64,000 nucleotides of DNA from Alnus glutinosa (lineage: Eukaryota > Streptophyta > Magnoliopsida > Fagales > Betulaceae), in assembly GCF_958979055.1 (NCBI RefSeq), contig NC_084895.1, positions 19,700,501 through 19,764,500 of the forward strand. Reading direction: 5' to 3'. The notes beneath the pieces were generated by a model. It was not told where the DNA came from and made no database searches. It saw only the letters and a program-made list of their open reading frames with translations. This document shows, piece by piece, positions 1 to 9,808 of the stretch. Each line of letters starts with the position of its first letter. The first letter of the stretch is position 1. Made by a program: the position numbers and the translations under genes.

Positions 1-50
1 AATTTTGGAGGGATGCACAGGATATAATTATGACGTTTATAATTATTCCT
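1..50. mobile_element. Right end of a Mutator-type MITE, cut by the window edge
   Basis: Matches the right half of the complete element at 51,379-51,537 and that at 12,227-12,386, ending in an ATTATTC/ATTACTC terminus. It marks the left border of duplication copy A. Confidence 0.6.
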
Positions 51-992
51 TCAAAGGCGGCTTAACCATCCCAAAGGAGCCAAGGATTGGTTCGGCAACC
101 CTCACTAGTCCATCCCAAACCAAGCTATAGGGGGTTGCCGACTTACCACTCCGAGATCCATTTCTTAAACTCATACTTATTTATCTATTATCATATCTTT
201 TAGAAAAATATTCTCTATGTTAATGCCAAAACTATTTGAAGATGTTGAGTTATATGGTTTGCATGACAAGATATGTGACTAAAATATCTCTTCAATATGC
301 AACAAACAAAGGGGTATAATGACGATTATCAAAAGCCAGAGAGCTAAATTATAATTAGAGCATACATCAAAGAGATAAATTTGAAAAATATAGCCCAATG
401 AATCCACTAGTACCTAGAAGGGGGGTTTAATAGGTATTCACAAATATAATGTGGAATTTAAAAATTTATCATCACACAAACCATTACAAAAAAATTATGA
501 AGACAAGCGACCCACGTTACCTCTATTACATTAGCTCTCCCAAAATATCTGGACAATTCTTCTACTTGATCTCCTTTTCTAGAACTTCAGTAGACTTTGA
601 TTGTTGTTGATGAACAGTAATGGTTTACAGCAAAGGCTAACAAAGAGAAGCAATTGAAAGCATAAGAACATGAGTTTTTCTCTCTTAGCACATAAAGAAA
701 TATGCTCTTTGTTCACTGGAAATAATGCCTCCTTTCTCTTGAAAAATCGTATCCCAAAAGCCCTTACATAGACTTGGAAAATTAGCCCTCAAATCTGAAA
801 TGCAGTTTTCCAAATATTGCAGATTTTGGGTGCTTGTTTGGACGGAAAGTGAGGAGCAAGTAAATTCCTGACAAAGACAAATCAGTGGTAAATTAAAAAT
901 AATTTATACAAACAAACAACAAAAAACAAGATCCATCCTACACCCAGATTGCATACAAATGAAAAAGAAGCAAATCGATTGACTAGAGAAAA

Positions 993-1213
993 CTAAGCCT
1001 TCTTTGGAGACTTGGGCTCTTTGGCAGCCTTGTCCACCGTCTTCTTCGGCAAGAGAAGAGGGTTGGTGTTGGGAAGGACACCACCATGAGCAATGGTAAC
1101 ACCTGCAAGTAACTTCCCAAGCTCTTCATCGTTCCTCCAAGCCAGCAGAATATGCCTTGGAATGATCTTCTTCTTCTAGTTGTCACGAGCTGCATTTCCA
1201 GCCAACTGCAGCA
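993..1213 (-). pseudogene. Histone H2A last exon, copy A, with in-frame stop
   Basis: On the minus strand this reads as the C-terminal exon of a plant H2A: LAGNAARD, then [40 protein letters not shown] and a lysine-rich tail ending in SPKKA and TAG. An in-frame TAG directly after ARDN breaks it. An AG acceptor lies just upstream, at the place where plant H2A genes carry their intron (before the VLELAG-like segment). No first exon with the N-terminal tail or the alpha-1/alpha-2 helices was found in the copy. Canonical H2A has IQLAVRNDEEL where this reads [11 protein letters not shown]. It is a dead partial copy. Confidence 0.85.
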
Positions 1214-2515
1214 CTTTGACATACATTTATGCAAAATGACTTCATAATGAAGAACGAAACATAGAGGCTGAAATTGAAGTAGCAGTACAGAACAGAAAAA
1301 TATCAAAAGAAAAGAAACACCACCACCTCACTTTGCAATCAGACACAAATACTAAATACTCCAATATTAAATAGCCATTTGGATTAGTTTCAGAAATTTA
1401 TGAAAGGTCAAACCCACATGGAAAAAAGTAAATCCTACAAAATTTCCACGTTATCTTGGAAAATTTACCAAATGGAACAATGGGTTCGTCTGAGAAAAAT
1501 CAGCTACTATTAATGCAATGTATACATTTTCTGTCCTACATTTCAATGAAAGCAAACATTCATTTAGCTGTTTAGTGCAATAAACACAAACATCAATTAC
1601 CAAACTATAACACAAACCCACGAATTTTCGAACCAAAACGTTAGCCTAGTGAGCAAAACAACCCACATCTAATTAAGCAAAATCACAGATCTGAGAGCTA
1701 GAAACAATACCAAGTTCTAAAGCACCCAAAACAGAAAATGAAACAAATGAATACATCATAATTGAAAGTCAAACAATCAGAGAAGGGAAAAACAAAGAGA
1801 CATAAATTAATGGAACAGGGAAACCTTGACACCAGTGATAATATCAGGCGGTGTAGTCTTGGGCTATACAGATTGATCTTTGTTCTTTTTACATTGAAAG
1901 TTGAAACTGGTATCATCTTTTCTTAGAATAGAGCAAAAGAGAAAGTGATATTTACAATTCATAGTTGCCCTCTCTACTGTTTGGAACTTCAAAATTGAGT
2001 ACGCATAACATTGAAAGAACAAACATATATCAAATGGAAAAATCAGATGGAGAAAAAAGTAGTCCATTGAAAACAAGATATTGGCCAACTTCAACCAACA
2101 TTTGGGCATGGTTTCATTGTAAAACAAGAGAAAGAAGGCACTAAGCAACACATAAAAAGGGATTATCAACAACACAGGTCCATCAGCCTCGTCCACTCAG
2201 ACTTGTTAGCATCCATAGCTTTGTTACCCAATCTATTCCACATTGTTTTGAACCAACACCCTTGATTTTTGCTATTCAACAAGGGAATACACTTACAAGC
2301 TTACAAGATGGTTCACAGTACTACCACCTGGCCCCCTAGCTGCCCCAATCAATTGGGTTTTTCATGTGTTTTAATGGTGTGTGATGTAGGTCCATAGTCC
2401 CTTTGGAGCAAGGGGGGAATGTTTTGTCATTTTCTGTCAATTTGCATAGATAAGTTCTAAATGCAGAGCAGAACACAGGAGATTGATAAAAAAGACTACA
2501 TTAAGAAAAAAACAT

Positions 2516-2804
2516 TTTTTTTTTTTTAATAAGTAAAGATAAATATGATAAAAAGCATAAGGCACCCCAAAGTATACAAGTAATATACAACAGGAAGCAC
2601 CCCAACTAAAGCTAGCATAAGAAAGACCCAAACAACCTAAAACAAACAGAACCCACCCAAGAAAAACCCAAAAAAAACACAAAAAGCTCCCAAACCCAAA
2701 CCCAAAGCCCACAAACACCAACAACCCTCAAACCTGAAACCCACACGAAGAACTCAGTGCTAAAAAAGGTGGGCCATCCCTTTCCCACACCTAGAGGACG
2801 TGCT
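2516..2804 (-). mobile_element. 5'-truncated L1 LINE tail, copy A
   Basis: A T-run followed by a LINE 3' end on the minus strand, with the TTACTTAT-polyA ending typical of plant L1. It is flanked by near-identical direct repeats beginning CTACATTAAGAAAAA (2,496-2,515 and 2,805-2,822), which are target site duplications. The same insertion with the same repeats is in B, C and D, so it predates the tandem duplication. The many CCCAAA/ACCC repeats inside give spurious open frames. Confidence 0.8.
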
Positions 2805-3140
2805 CTACATTAAGAAAAACATATTCTCGAAAAGAGTGCCAATGAACAGTGGGTCATATCTGTCATAACTCATGATTGATCATCATAGTCTCTATATTCC
2901 ATCACAGAGATTTGATATGCATATGAACTATCAAAAGGTACATATCTCTACTTCATTTCACATATCAAAGCCCCCCTCCTCTTTTAGTATGTCCGAAATA
3001 CAGATTTTTTGTCATCAATATGAAATGCCCAAAACAGAGAGAATTGATCTCAGAGTTAAAAATCAGTGAGTGAGAAAAATCAAAGAGAGAGAGAGAGAGA
3101 GAGAAGTACGAGAATGAGCTGCAAGAGAACAAGAATACTT

Positions 3141-3308
3141 TTTTTTTTTTTTTTTTTATAAGTATATTCAAAAGGCGCAAAGGGGCGCAACCCATAGTAC
3201 ACATGACGTATACATGAAACCCCTAATTTAAAGAAAAAAAGAGAGTACCTATCTATAAAATCAAAATAAGAACAGTCATGCATTAACTGAAATTTCTCTC
3301 TCCACATA
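3141..3308 (-). mobile_element. 5'-truncated L1 tail, private to copy A
   Basis: A T-run followed by about 150 bp of L1 3' end on the minus strand. It is flanked by a perfect 13-bp duplication AACAAGAATACTT (3,128-3,140 and 3,309-3,321). The matching place in copies B (near 15,466), C (near 27,290) and D (near 39,305) is an uninterrupted empty site with a single copy of the repeat. The insertion is therefore younger than the duplication. Confidence 0.85.
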
Positions 3309-3415
3309 AACAAGAATACTTGAGATGTGAAAACCCCAACGACGGTGGCAAAGGAAAACTCAAAAGCCAAAGCCAAAAAGAGACGAGATCCTTGCAAGAG
3401 AATGAGTTGTGCAGA

Positions 3416-3503
<88 letters not shown>

Positions 3504-3640
3504 AGACTTTGAAGTTGAGTAAGGAGAACTTGAGAAGGTCGGGTGTGTGGATTGAGCGTGAAGGAGAAAGTCAGGTGTGCAAGTTGAGCGAGACTATGAA
3601 AGGGGGAAATGGTGTGCAGAAACTTTTTTTTTTAAAAAAA
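3303..3640 (-). other. Conserved pyrimidine-rich block resembling a 5' leader exon
   Basis: Read on the minus strand this is C/T-rich without a convincing protein, and it ends in CATCTCAG followed by GTATTC (AG/GT), like a 5'-UTR exon and splice donor. It is kept in B (about 15,470-15,700), C (about 27,295-27,530) and D (about 39,310-39,545). It could be the leader of an ancestral minus-strand transcript running into the H2A exon about 2 kb downstream. The join is inference. Confidence 0.3.
3417..3500 (+). repeat. (GA)n microsatellite
   Basis: About 84 bp of uninterrupted GA/AG dinucleotide. The same position in B, C and D holds only a short AGAGAGAAAGAAGG, so the expansion is private to copy A. 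Confidence 0.95.
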
Positions 3641-3834
3641 AATGGAAACCAGTTTACACCAGTTAAAAGATGCTATTCTTGTCAACCGAAAATGATTTCG
3701 GTTTGCCTAAGATTTTCGGTCATACCAAACACTGGGAAATGGGTAAAACCTTTATGTCAAAACAATGGAGCCTTAGTTGCTATTATATGATTCTTTGTTT
3801 CCATTTGTGATTGTATAACCACCTCTACAATTTT

Positions 3835-4190
3835 TGCACCTTGTATATCCCAATTGGATTAACAATCCAATTGCTTTCTTTGGAATCTACTCCAAAACAT
3901 AATACCACCACTCTTTGCAGATGAGATTGTGACTGTTGTAGAAAACTTAAAGCATCACACAACCACAGAATGCATACACATAGAGATGACACCACAATAT
4001 CAACAAGCTTAAGAACATACCCCATTACGGCACATTAATTCAAATGGATTGCTGGCCAGGTAGCCATATATAGAAGTTCTCAATTCAATAATGCTACCAG
4101 TTTCTCTATATGCTTCGAGGATGATCTTGTCAAGAGACTCAAAACTGTCCACAGACTCAATTTCATTAAAATCTCATAATAGGTTTAATG
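3835..4190 (-). other. Conserved block 3' of mTERF, copy A, weak coding potential
   Basis: Present in all four copies (B 15,913-16,318; C 27,733-28,148; D 39,790-40,190). On the minus strand short stretches look protein-like, for example LEAYRETGS and LVDIVVSSLCVC, followed by a fragment ending IGIYKVQKL and a stop. Copy A lacks about 46 bp near 4,060 that B, C and D have, which changes the frame. I do not recognise the product. It may be remnants of exons or the 3' untranslated region of the mTERF gene. Confidence 0.3.
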
Positions 4191-4213
4191 TAGGTCAACT
4201 ACATGGCAAATTC

Positions 4214-4758
4214 TCGGGGTGAAAATACGGGGTGATAATAACTGGCCGCATCTACTATCTGTGTATGTGGATGCAGTTAGCAAAAACAGGGTATTAATCG
4301 CATCCGCATTCCATTTACATATAATATATATTATATATATTTAGTTAAATTTACTAAAACAACGTCATTTTGAATTTTATATGTTTAGGACCTTTAAGTT
4401 ATGTCAAGATTTTTTTCACCATTATCTCAAAGTCATCTCTCATTACATTTACTTTTTTTCTTTTCTTTGGGCAATCCAAATTTCAATTACTTTATGAGAC
4501 AATAATCCTTTATGTCTGATAATCGTGAATTTAGTGACAAGTGAAATCTTAATTTATTTAAACTTTCATATAGTAATAACCATATTATTTAATCTTGCAT
4601 ATAGATTTAGATAGTAATATAAAACGCCTATTACCTCTTATGCGGATAGCGGATAATACCTGCATTTAATAACCATGCGGATATGGATATCTAAAAGTGA
4701 TACCTGCATTATACAGATATTGCTAATAACCATATCCGCATTCGCATTTTCACCCCTA
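4214..4758. mobile_element. hAT-type MITE, copy A
   Basis: A 545-bp non-coding element with terminal inverted repeats T(C/A)GGGGTGAAAAT. A perfect 8-bp duplication GCAAATTC flanks it (4,206-4,213 and 4,759-4,766), as expected for hAT elements. The inner region is AT-rich with repeated GCGGAT-like motifs in both orientations near the ends. Orthologous copies with the same target duplication lie in B, C and D. Confidence 0.85.
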
Positions 4759-4766
4759 GCAAATTC

Positions 4767-4916
4767 ACTAGGTATAAAGTGCCTTGTGCCTTGAGCACAC
4801 ATAGCAAAGACATTCAGCACATTGAGAAATAGACACTCATGACAGAATCGTCTTGGTGTCAAGCTAGGATGTTCCATCACACTTAAAAATAGGCTGTGAG
4901 CAAAAACAAAAGCCAT
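4767..4916 (-). other. Conserved exon-like segment 3' of mTERF, copy A
   Basis: On the minus strand it starts MAFVFAHSLFLSVMEHPSLT and continues with CHECLFLNVLNVFAMC up to the MITE border. It stays open and nearly identical in B (16,897-17,046), C (28,720-28,869) and D (40,744-40,893). Removing the MITE puts a stop within a few codons, so the frame does not continue simply. I do not recognise it. It may be an old exon or part of the mTERF 3' untranslated region. Confidence 0.3.
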
Positions 4917-5218
4917 ACAAATCAGTCATTGCCTGCATTCAGGGGTGGTACGGAAGAGGGAGTCAAACACAAGTGGCGATACGTGAGTTATGATTTTGTT
5001 TGGAATCTAAAAATTATGTCATAGCACAATATTTGATACTTTTGTCTTGGATATCACATTGTCCATGTCAAAACAGAGTAAGATAATACAAGTCCAAGGC
5101 CCAATAACTTACTTTTTGGCCATACAATACCTAATAAATTGAAAATGCTTTAACCGCCAACTATGACACAACAAATTGGAAGTCAAAATGTTACAAGTTT
5201 TCCATCCGGCGTACCTTC

Positions 5219-6400
5219 TCAGACTGAAATGCTACATGAAGCAGACATCTTACCCTGATATACTTTCAACAATTGAGGAACATCATCCCGAAATCTGCTC
5301 ACAAACTTCTCCAAAAACACCCTCTCACTCGGTAGCAAGAAAGTCCCCAACGCCAAGTTATTCTTGACCAAACCCTTGGCTAGCAAAATTTGAACAACCG
5401 ACCACCGAGGGATAATTCTTTTTTCCAAGCTTAAAATTATAACTTGAGGATTTGCAGCAACATCTGTTGATGGCCAACCACTTTTGTTCACAAGGAAATC
5501 CATTGTTTTCGTGATATTCTCTTCTGAAACTACCATACAATTTGGATGCCTTTTAAATGCTGCGAGGGCCATGTCCCTTGACCAACCCCACCTCTTATAA
5601 AGCTCCAATCTTGATTCCAGCTTTGGTTTACTCATCTTCAATAATGCTTGGATTGCCAGGACAAACACCGTTTTTAAGGGATCAAATCCCATTTCCGTAA
5701 CCTGGTGGGCAGCCTCAACAAACCTAGCATGATTAATAGACGCTGTTGAGGGATAATTACTTACGAAGATAGAGATTGTAGACAGAGGCGCTCCAAGTTG
5801 TCTCAAAAGTGCAATGTTGGGAGCCATAGTATTCGTTACATCGGATAGAAAAGCACGTGGTGAGCGCTTGAAAGTTGTCAGGACTTTCTCGTCAACAAGT
5901 ACAGTCTTAAGGAAATCATAGGAGGGGATTAGACGTTTCTTTAAGTTGGTTTTGAACAGTAATGTGTTTGAAGCAATAATGGTAGTGAGGTCAGAGCTCG
6001 AAACCCCTATGGAACGGATAAGCTCAATCTTGGGCAAAAGGGTCTTCTCAGGGTGAGCTAAAAGAACCAGTGGATGACTCCTGACGATTTGGGTGATCTG
6101 GGCATTGCTGAATCCATTCTCTTTAAGAAAATTCAGCACCGAGTCTGGTTTCTCTGGGTTCTGAAATACTACGCTCCGGGATGCTAAAATTGCAGATTTT
6201 GCGGACAACCCACAAGAGTTTATGAGGTAAGACACTACAAAAGAATGTTTCTCCTCTTCTGGTTTTTCATTAGATTCAACTAAACTACCAACTGATGTAA
6301 ACGATTTGACAATAAAGGCACCAGTTTGCTGAAGAAAACCCAAATGGGTCCTCCTGTGTTTGAGTACTAGTAGCTGTCTTGAACAGAGAAAACCAAACAT
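5219..6400 (-). CDS. Mitochondrial transcription termination factor (mTERF) family protein, copy A
   Basis: Intact single-exon ORF of 393 residues. Plant mTERF proteins are nucleus-encoded helical-repeat nucleic-acid-binding proteins that act in mitochondria or chloroplasts on transcription, splicing or RNA processing. Residues 1-38 are basic and poor in acidic residues, as in an organellar transit peptide. From about residue 58 come repeated helical units of 30-35 residues with the family's leucine/proline pattern: NGFSNAQITQIVRSHPLVLL (95-114), a unit at 131-165 ending in IPSYDFLK, one at 271-305 starting GWSRDMALAAF, and one at 309-343 including IIPRW. Length is usual for this family. The start is the first Met with a targeting-like N-terminus. 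Residues 388-393 extend past the stop of copies C and D. The exact target and organelle are unknown. Confidence 0.9.
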   Translation of the reverse strand: MFGFLCSRQLLVLKHRRTHLGFLQQTGAFIVKSFTSVGSLVESNEKPEEEKHSFVVSYLINSCGLSAKSAILASRSVVFQNPEKPDSVLNFLKENGFSNAQITQIVRSHPLVLLAHPEKTLLPKIELIRSIGVSSSDLTTIIASNTLLFKTNLKKRLIPSYDFLKTVLVDEKVLTTFKRSPRAFLSDVTNTMAPNIALLRQLGAPLSTISIFVSNYPSTASINHARFVEAAHQVTEMGFDPLKTVFVLAIQALLKMSKPKLESRLELYKRWGWSRDMALAAFKRHPNCMVVSEENITKTMDFLVNKSGWPSTDVAANPQVIILSLEKRIIPRWSVVQILLAKGLVKNNLALGTFLLPSERVFLEKFVSRFRDDVPQLLKVYQGKMSASCSISV

Positions 6401-7036
6401 AACTGACTCACCAAAATATTTCCTGAGATAGCTTCAACTGGGCTCCTCGCTTCCTCGAATGGTTTGATTTATCCTTCAGAGAATACTGGCTTCTGAATTC
6501 TTCATGCGCTTCTAATCTGAGGGGCGCTTGAGTTTCATCAAAACAGTGGAGAACAATTTAGTCCAACCACCATAGTCGTCACTGCCAACTTCCTCAACCC
6601 CCACCCCGCACTTTATCCCTCCCTAAACCCTCCTGAAACCCTTCGCAGCCACTTTCACCCTTCTTCCAATCCCCAACAACAGTGATGAGGGAGCACGGCA
6701 TTGAGTGTGGTTAAATCCAGATGATTTTCAACCTTATGATTATGTTTAGATGACGTGGCTAAATCCAGAGGTGAGCGGCCCCTGACTTACCTGATTGCTT
6801 AATTTTGGATTAATCTCTTCAAATTATTTATTTGAATTTAAGCGAATTTGAAAAAATAATTATAAAAAATTACTTGTAAGACCTACTTAGCTAACTACTG
6901 ACGTAAATTTTATAAATAATTTTTTACAATTACTTGTCTAAAATCTTTCAAATTCGAACAAAAAATTTGAAAAGATGCTAATTCGATTTTATTTGCCTGA
7001 TAGAGAGTTTTCATGTTGTAAAATTGAACCGTTTTA
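6401..7036. other. mTERF 5' flank with a foldback MITE
   Basis: 6,401-6,780 is upstream sequence shared with copies B-D and holds CT-rich leader-like stretches. 6,806-6,986 is an AT-rich foldback: GGATTAATCTCTTC at one end, and at the other a near-complement around AAAAGATGCTAATTC. Related copies are at 42,965-43,171 and 56,818-57,025. No gene is seen. Confidence 0.5.
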
Positions 7037-8015
7037 ATTATTATTATTATTATTATTATTATTTTATGAATGAAAAAAACTATATTAAAATCAAAGAATC
7101 AAAATGTACAAAGTCCACCAACCAAATGGAACAGACTCCAAACAGAGCATTAAAGCTCAAGCAAATCAACACATATCAAACCAACGTAGCAGGATCCAAA
7201 TTCCATCTATGACAAAGGCTAATGTTAGCCCTAGTCTTCTTAAATTTCCTTTCCCTGCAACTCTAGAATGAACTTCTCAGAAGATATGCTTCAAGATTTG
7301 CTCCTTTATACGAGGATGGCCAGCATGCTTCACTTTATTACGAGCTTTCCACAAATCATACAGTGCAGAGCTTAACACCAAGCAACAGACCACTCCAAAC
7401 ATAAATTTTGTTTTCCAATTTTTACAGCCTTCATCCACAACGTCCTACTAAGCAAAACACAACTAGTATCACCCGAGAAGCCCCTTGACAAAAGCCTATC
7501 ACTAGTGGTCAAATGGTTTTGAACAGCTAGCCATAACAAACATGCATGTTTCGAAATGGCCTGGGGGAACCAAACAAGGGACCACCATGGAACTAAGCTT
7601 TTCTTTTGCCTCAAAGACTCCCAAGTGTCAGAACTAACATAAGAACCATTCTTGGAAATGGTCCATATAGGCATATTAGCATCTACAATCTGCACCACAG
7701 GAAGACGACACTGAATTTCAACAAGGGTCTCAAATCGGGCTGGTTTCCAACACCACAAACCGTTCTTCAAAATCGAATCCAGCTTCGCATTAAGATTACT
7801 TTGGGAATCATAGACAACTCTGAACCCAAATTTATCAAACAAAATTTCAGAAGGATGCCAATTATCCAGCCACAAATGAATTCCCTTCCCATCTCCCACT
7901 TCAAACTTGAGAAAATTCCTTGCAAGCCCACGTAATTTCAGAAGTTTTCTCCAACTCCAAGAGCAACTTTGGGGGATGTTTACACTTCAAAAACTCATCC
8001 CCTTCAATAAATACT

Positions 8016-9808
8016 TGATAAGTCTTGAATTATTCGATTCAAGACCATTTAATTTACATTTGTTAGACCTAGTTCGTATTGTATATATAAAGTTTTGTTG
8101 TAGTTTTGTTTTATGTCTTATTTTCAGGTCTTAGTTGAAATCTAGTTCAAAACATTTTAAATTAGACCTGGAAATACATCAAGGGCGTTTTGGTCATTTC
8201 CAGAGTTCGAGGCTGATCCTGAGAAGGTGAAAAATCGTCCAAGGCATTTTGATCGATCGATTATTTGTACAGCAATAATTCGATCGATCGACTTTCAGTC
8301 GACTTAATTTCGATCGATCAAGATGCGATCAATCGATTCTCAGTGCAAGACATTTTCGATTGATCGACTTTCGATCGATCGACATATTTTCGATCGATCG
8401 ACTTCGCGTCTTCCAGAAGGTCAAGATATTTCCAAATCGAAAGTTGAGTTTAATGGACAGAAATGGACGCCGACCAGCTCTGTTTGTGCGGCTAGAATTA
8501 ACTCTTGATGGTCTTTTGTAAATCCAATTCTCTATATATATGAGATTAGGGTTTTAGGATAAAACATGCATCTTTTGGGGTTTGTTCGGATTTTCTCAGG
8601 TGTATCACTTTAATTTCTCATGTTTTAGTTTACTTTGATGCACGTTTTCTGGGCTTAATTCCAGAAAGCAATTTCTTCTTCTTTTTCCTCTTTGTTCTTC
8701 ATGTTCTAGCTTAGGTTTTATTTCCTTTTTGTAATATGAATTTTATGATTTTAATATAGTTGTTTTTAGTTCATTTTAATCTTGTTTCCTTTTCTGTTTT
8801 CCTTTAAATTCATGCCTAGATTAGATTCAATTCATGTCTAGCTAATTTAGTTCTTAGGGTTTGATCCTAATCCTATCCAAAACCATGTAGTGTTCTTGAT
8901 GTTCTTAGAATTTTCTAGATGTGTTTGATGATTGTTGAGGGCTAGAGGATATCAAAACTCATGCTAAAAGGTTTTGGTATCAAGATTCCAATCTATTTAT
9001 TCACGAAAAAGAGTTAAACTTGTCAATGAGTTTTCTTAGATTTCTTGAGTAAAACCAATATTCTTAGAAATAAGAATGATGTCTTTTGCAATGGTTCTAT
9101 ATGACTTGATATATGACTACCTATTAGAGTCACCTTATAGGGTATGCTAGGGAACACCGATCATTTCATACCTTTGGTAGTATAGAATGTCTTTTCATTG
9201 TAATTTAATCTTTACATGGAATAGATTGGTGTGAAACTAGATGCCTTATCATTGTGGCCTAGTTAGGGTTTTCGTATATCTTGTATGCTTATTGGGATGT
9301 GTTTTAGAGTAGTAAGCTAGGGAGCATTAGTCACTCCACACCTTTGGTAGAGTAAATGCTTTTCAATTATAGTTTAATTTTTACGTGGAGTAAATTAATG
9401 TAAAACTAGGTGCTTTATAACTACGTCTTTACGAAAGTATTTTCGTGTCGAGGTCGTCGTAATGGTTGACGCTCATTACGTGCTCATATCAAGCATGTTA
9501 GGAAGGTCCATATAGATTTTAAGCATTTCATTGGTTGAGGATTGGATAAGATCAATACACTAAGTTTTCTCTTAGTTTGTTTTCAATTTCCGCTTTCCTT
9601 CACCTTATTATTGTAACTTCAATTCTACAACCCTTGCTTTTATTTTTATCTTTAAGTTAAGTTAAATACGCTCTTTAATATTCCATTACGCAAAACAACC
9701 AATAATTTCTGTGGTTCGATCACTCTTACTATAGTACAATCAATACGTATTATTGCGAGTGGTAAACGTATAAATTTAAAATCCACGTAGCCGCTTTGCG
9801 CGCTACCA
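8016..9808 (+). mobile_element. Solo LTR inserted in the LINE
   Basis: 1,793 bp starting TGATAAGTCT and ending CGCTACCA (TG...CA), flanked by a perfect 5-bp duplication ATACT (8,011-8,015 and 9,809-9,813). Removing it and one ATACT joins the surrounding LINE frame as IKEYLLKGMSF*SVNIPQSC, which confirms the borders. It has a TATATATA at 8,533-8,540 that could be the LTR promoter, a U5-like region ending with GTGGTTCGATC, and no coding region or second LTR. The orientation is inferred from the TATA box. It resembles gypsy-type LTRs, but the superfamily is not certain. Confidence 0.85.
8224..8405. repeat. Cluster of TCGATCGA palindromes in the LTR
   Basis: At least six exact or near copies of the self-complementary core TCGATCGA lie within about 180 bp, spaced irregularly and separated by CTTTC or TATTT-like spacers. 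They lie upstream of the putative LTR TATA box (8,533), in the place of a U3 enhancer region. Confidence 0.8.

Noticed and set aside
2437..2724. Open frames rich in Phe, Val and Gly across the L1 tail, and Lys/Asn/Pro frames on the other strand
   Set aside because: They arise from the low-complexity CCCAAA-type sequence of the LINE 3' end and occur in every copy of it.
3320..3790. 156-residue frame with an Arg-Glu repeat
   Set aside because: It is a translation of the GA microsatellite. The other copies do not keep the frame.
8224..8405. CRISPR-like array
   Set aside because: The repeats are 8-bp palindromes with irregular spacing in an LTR of a plant genome.
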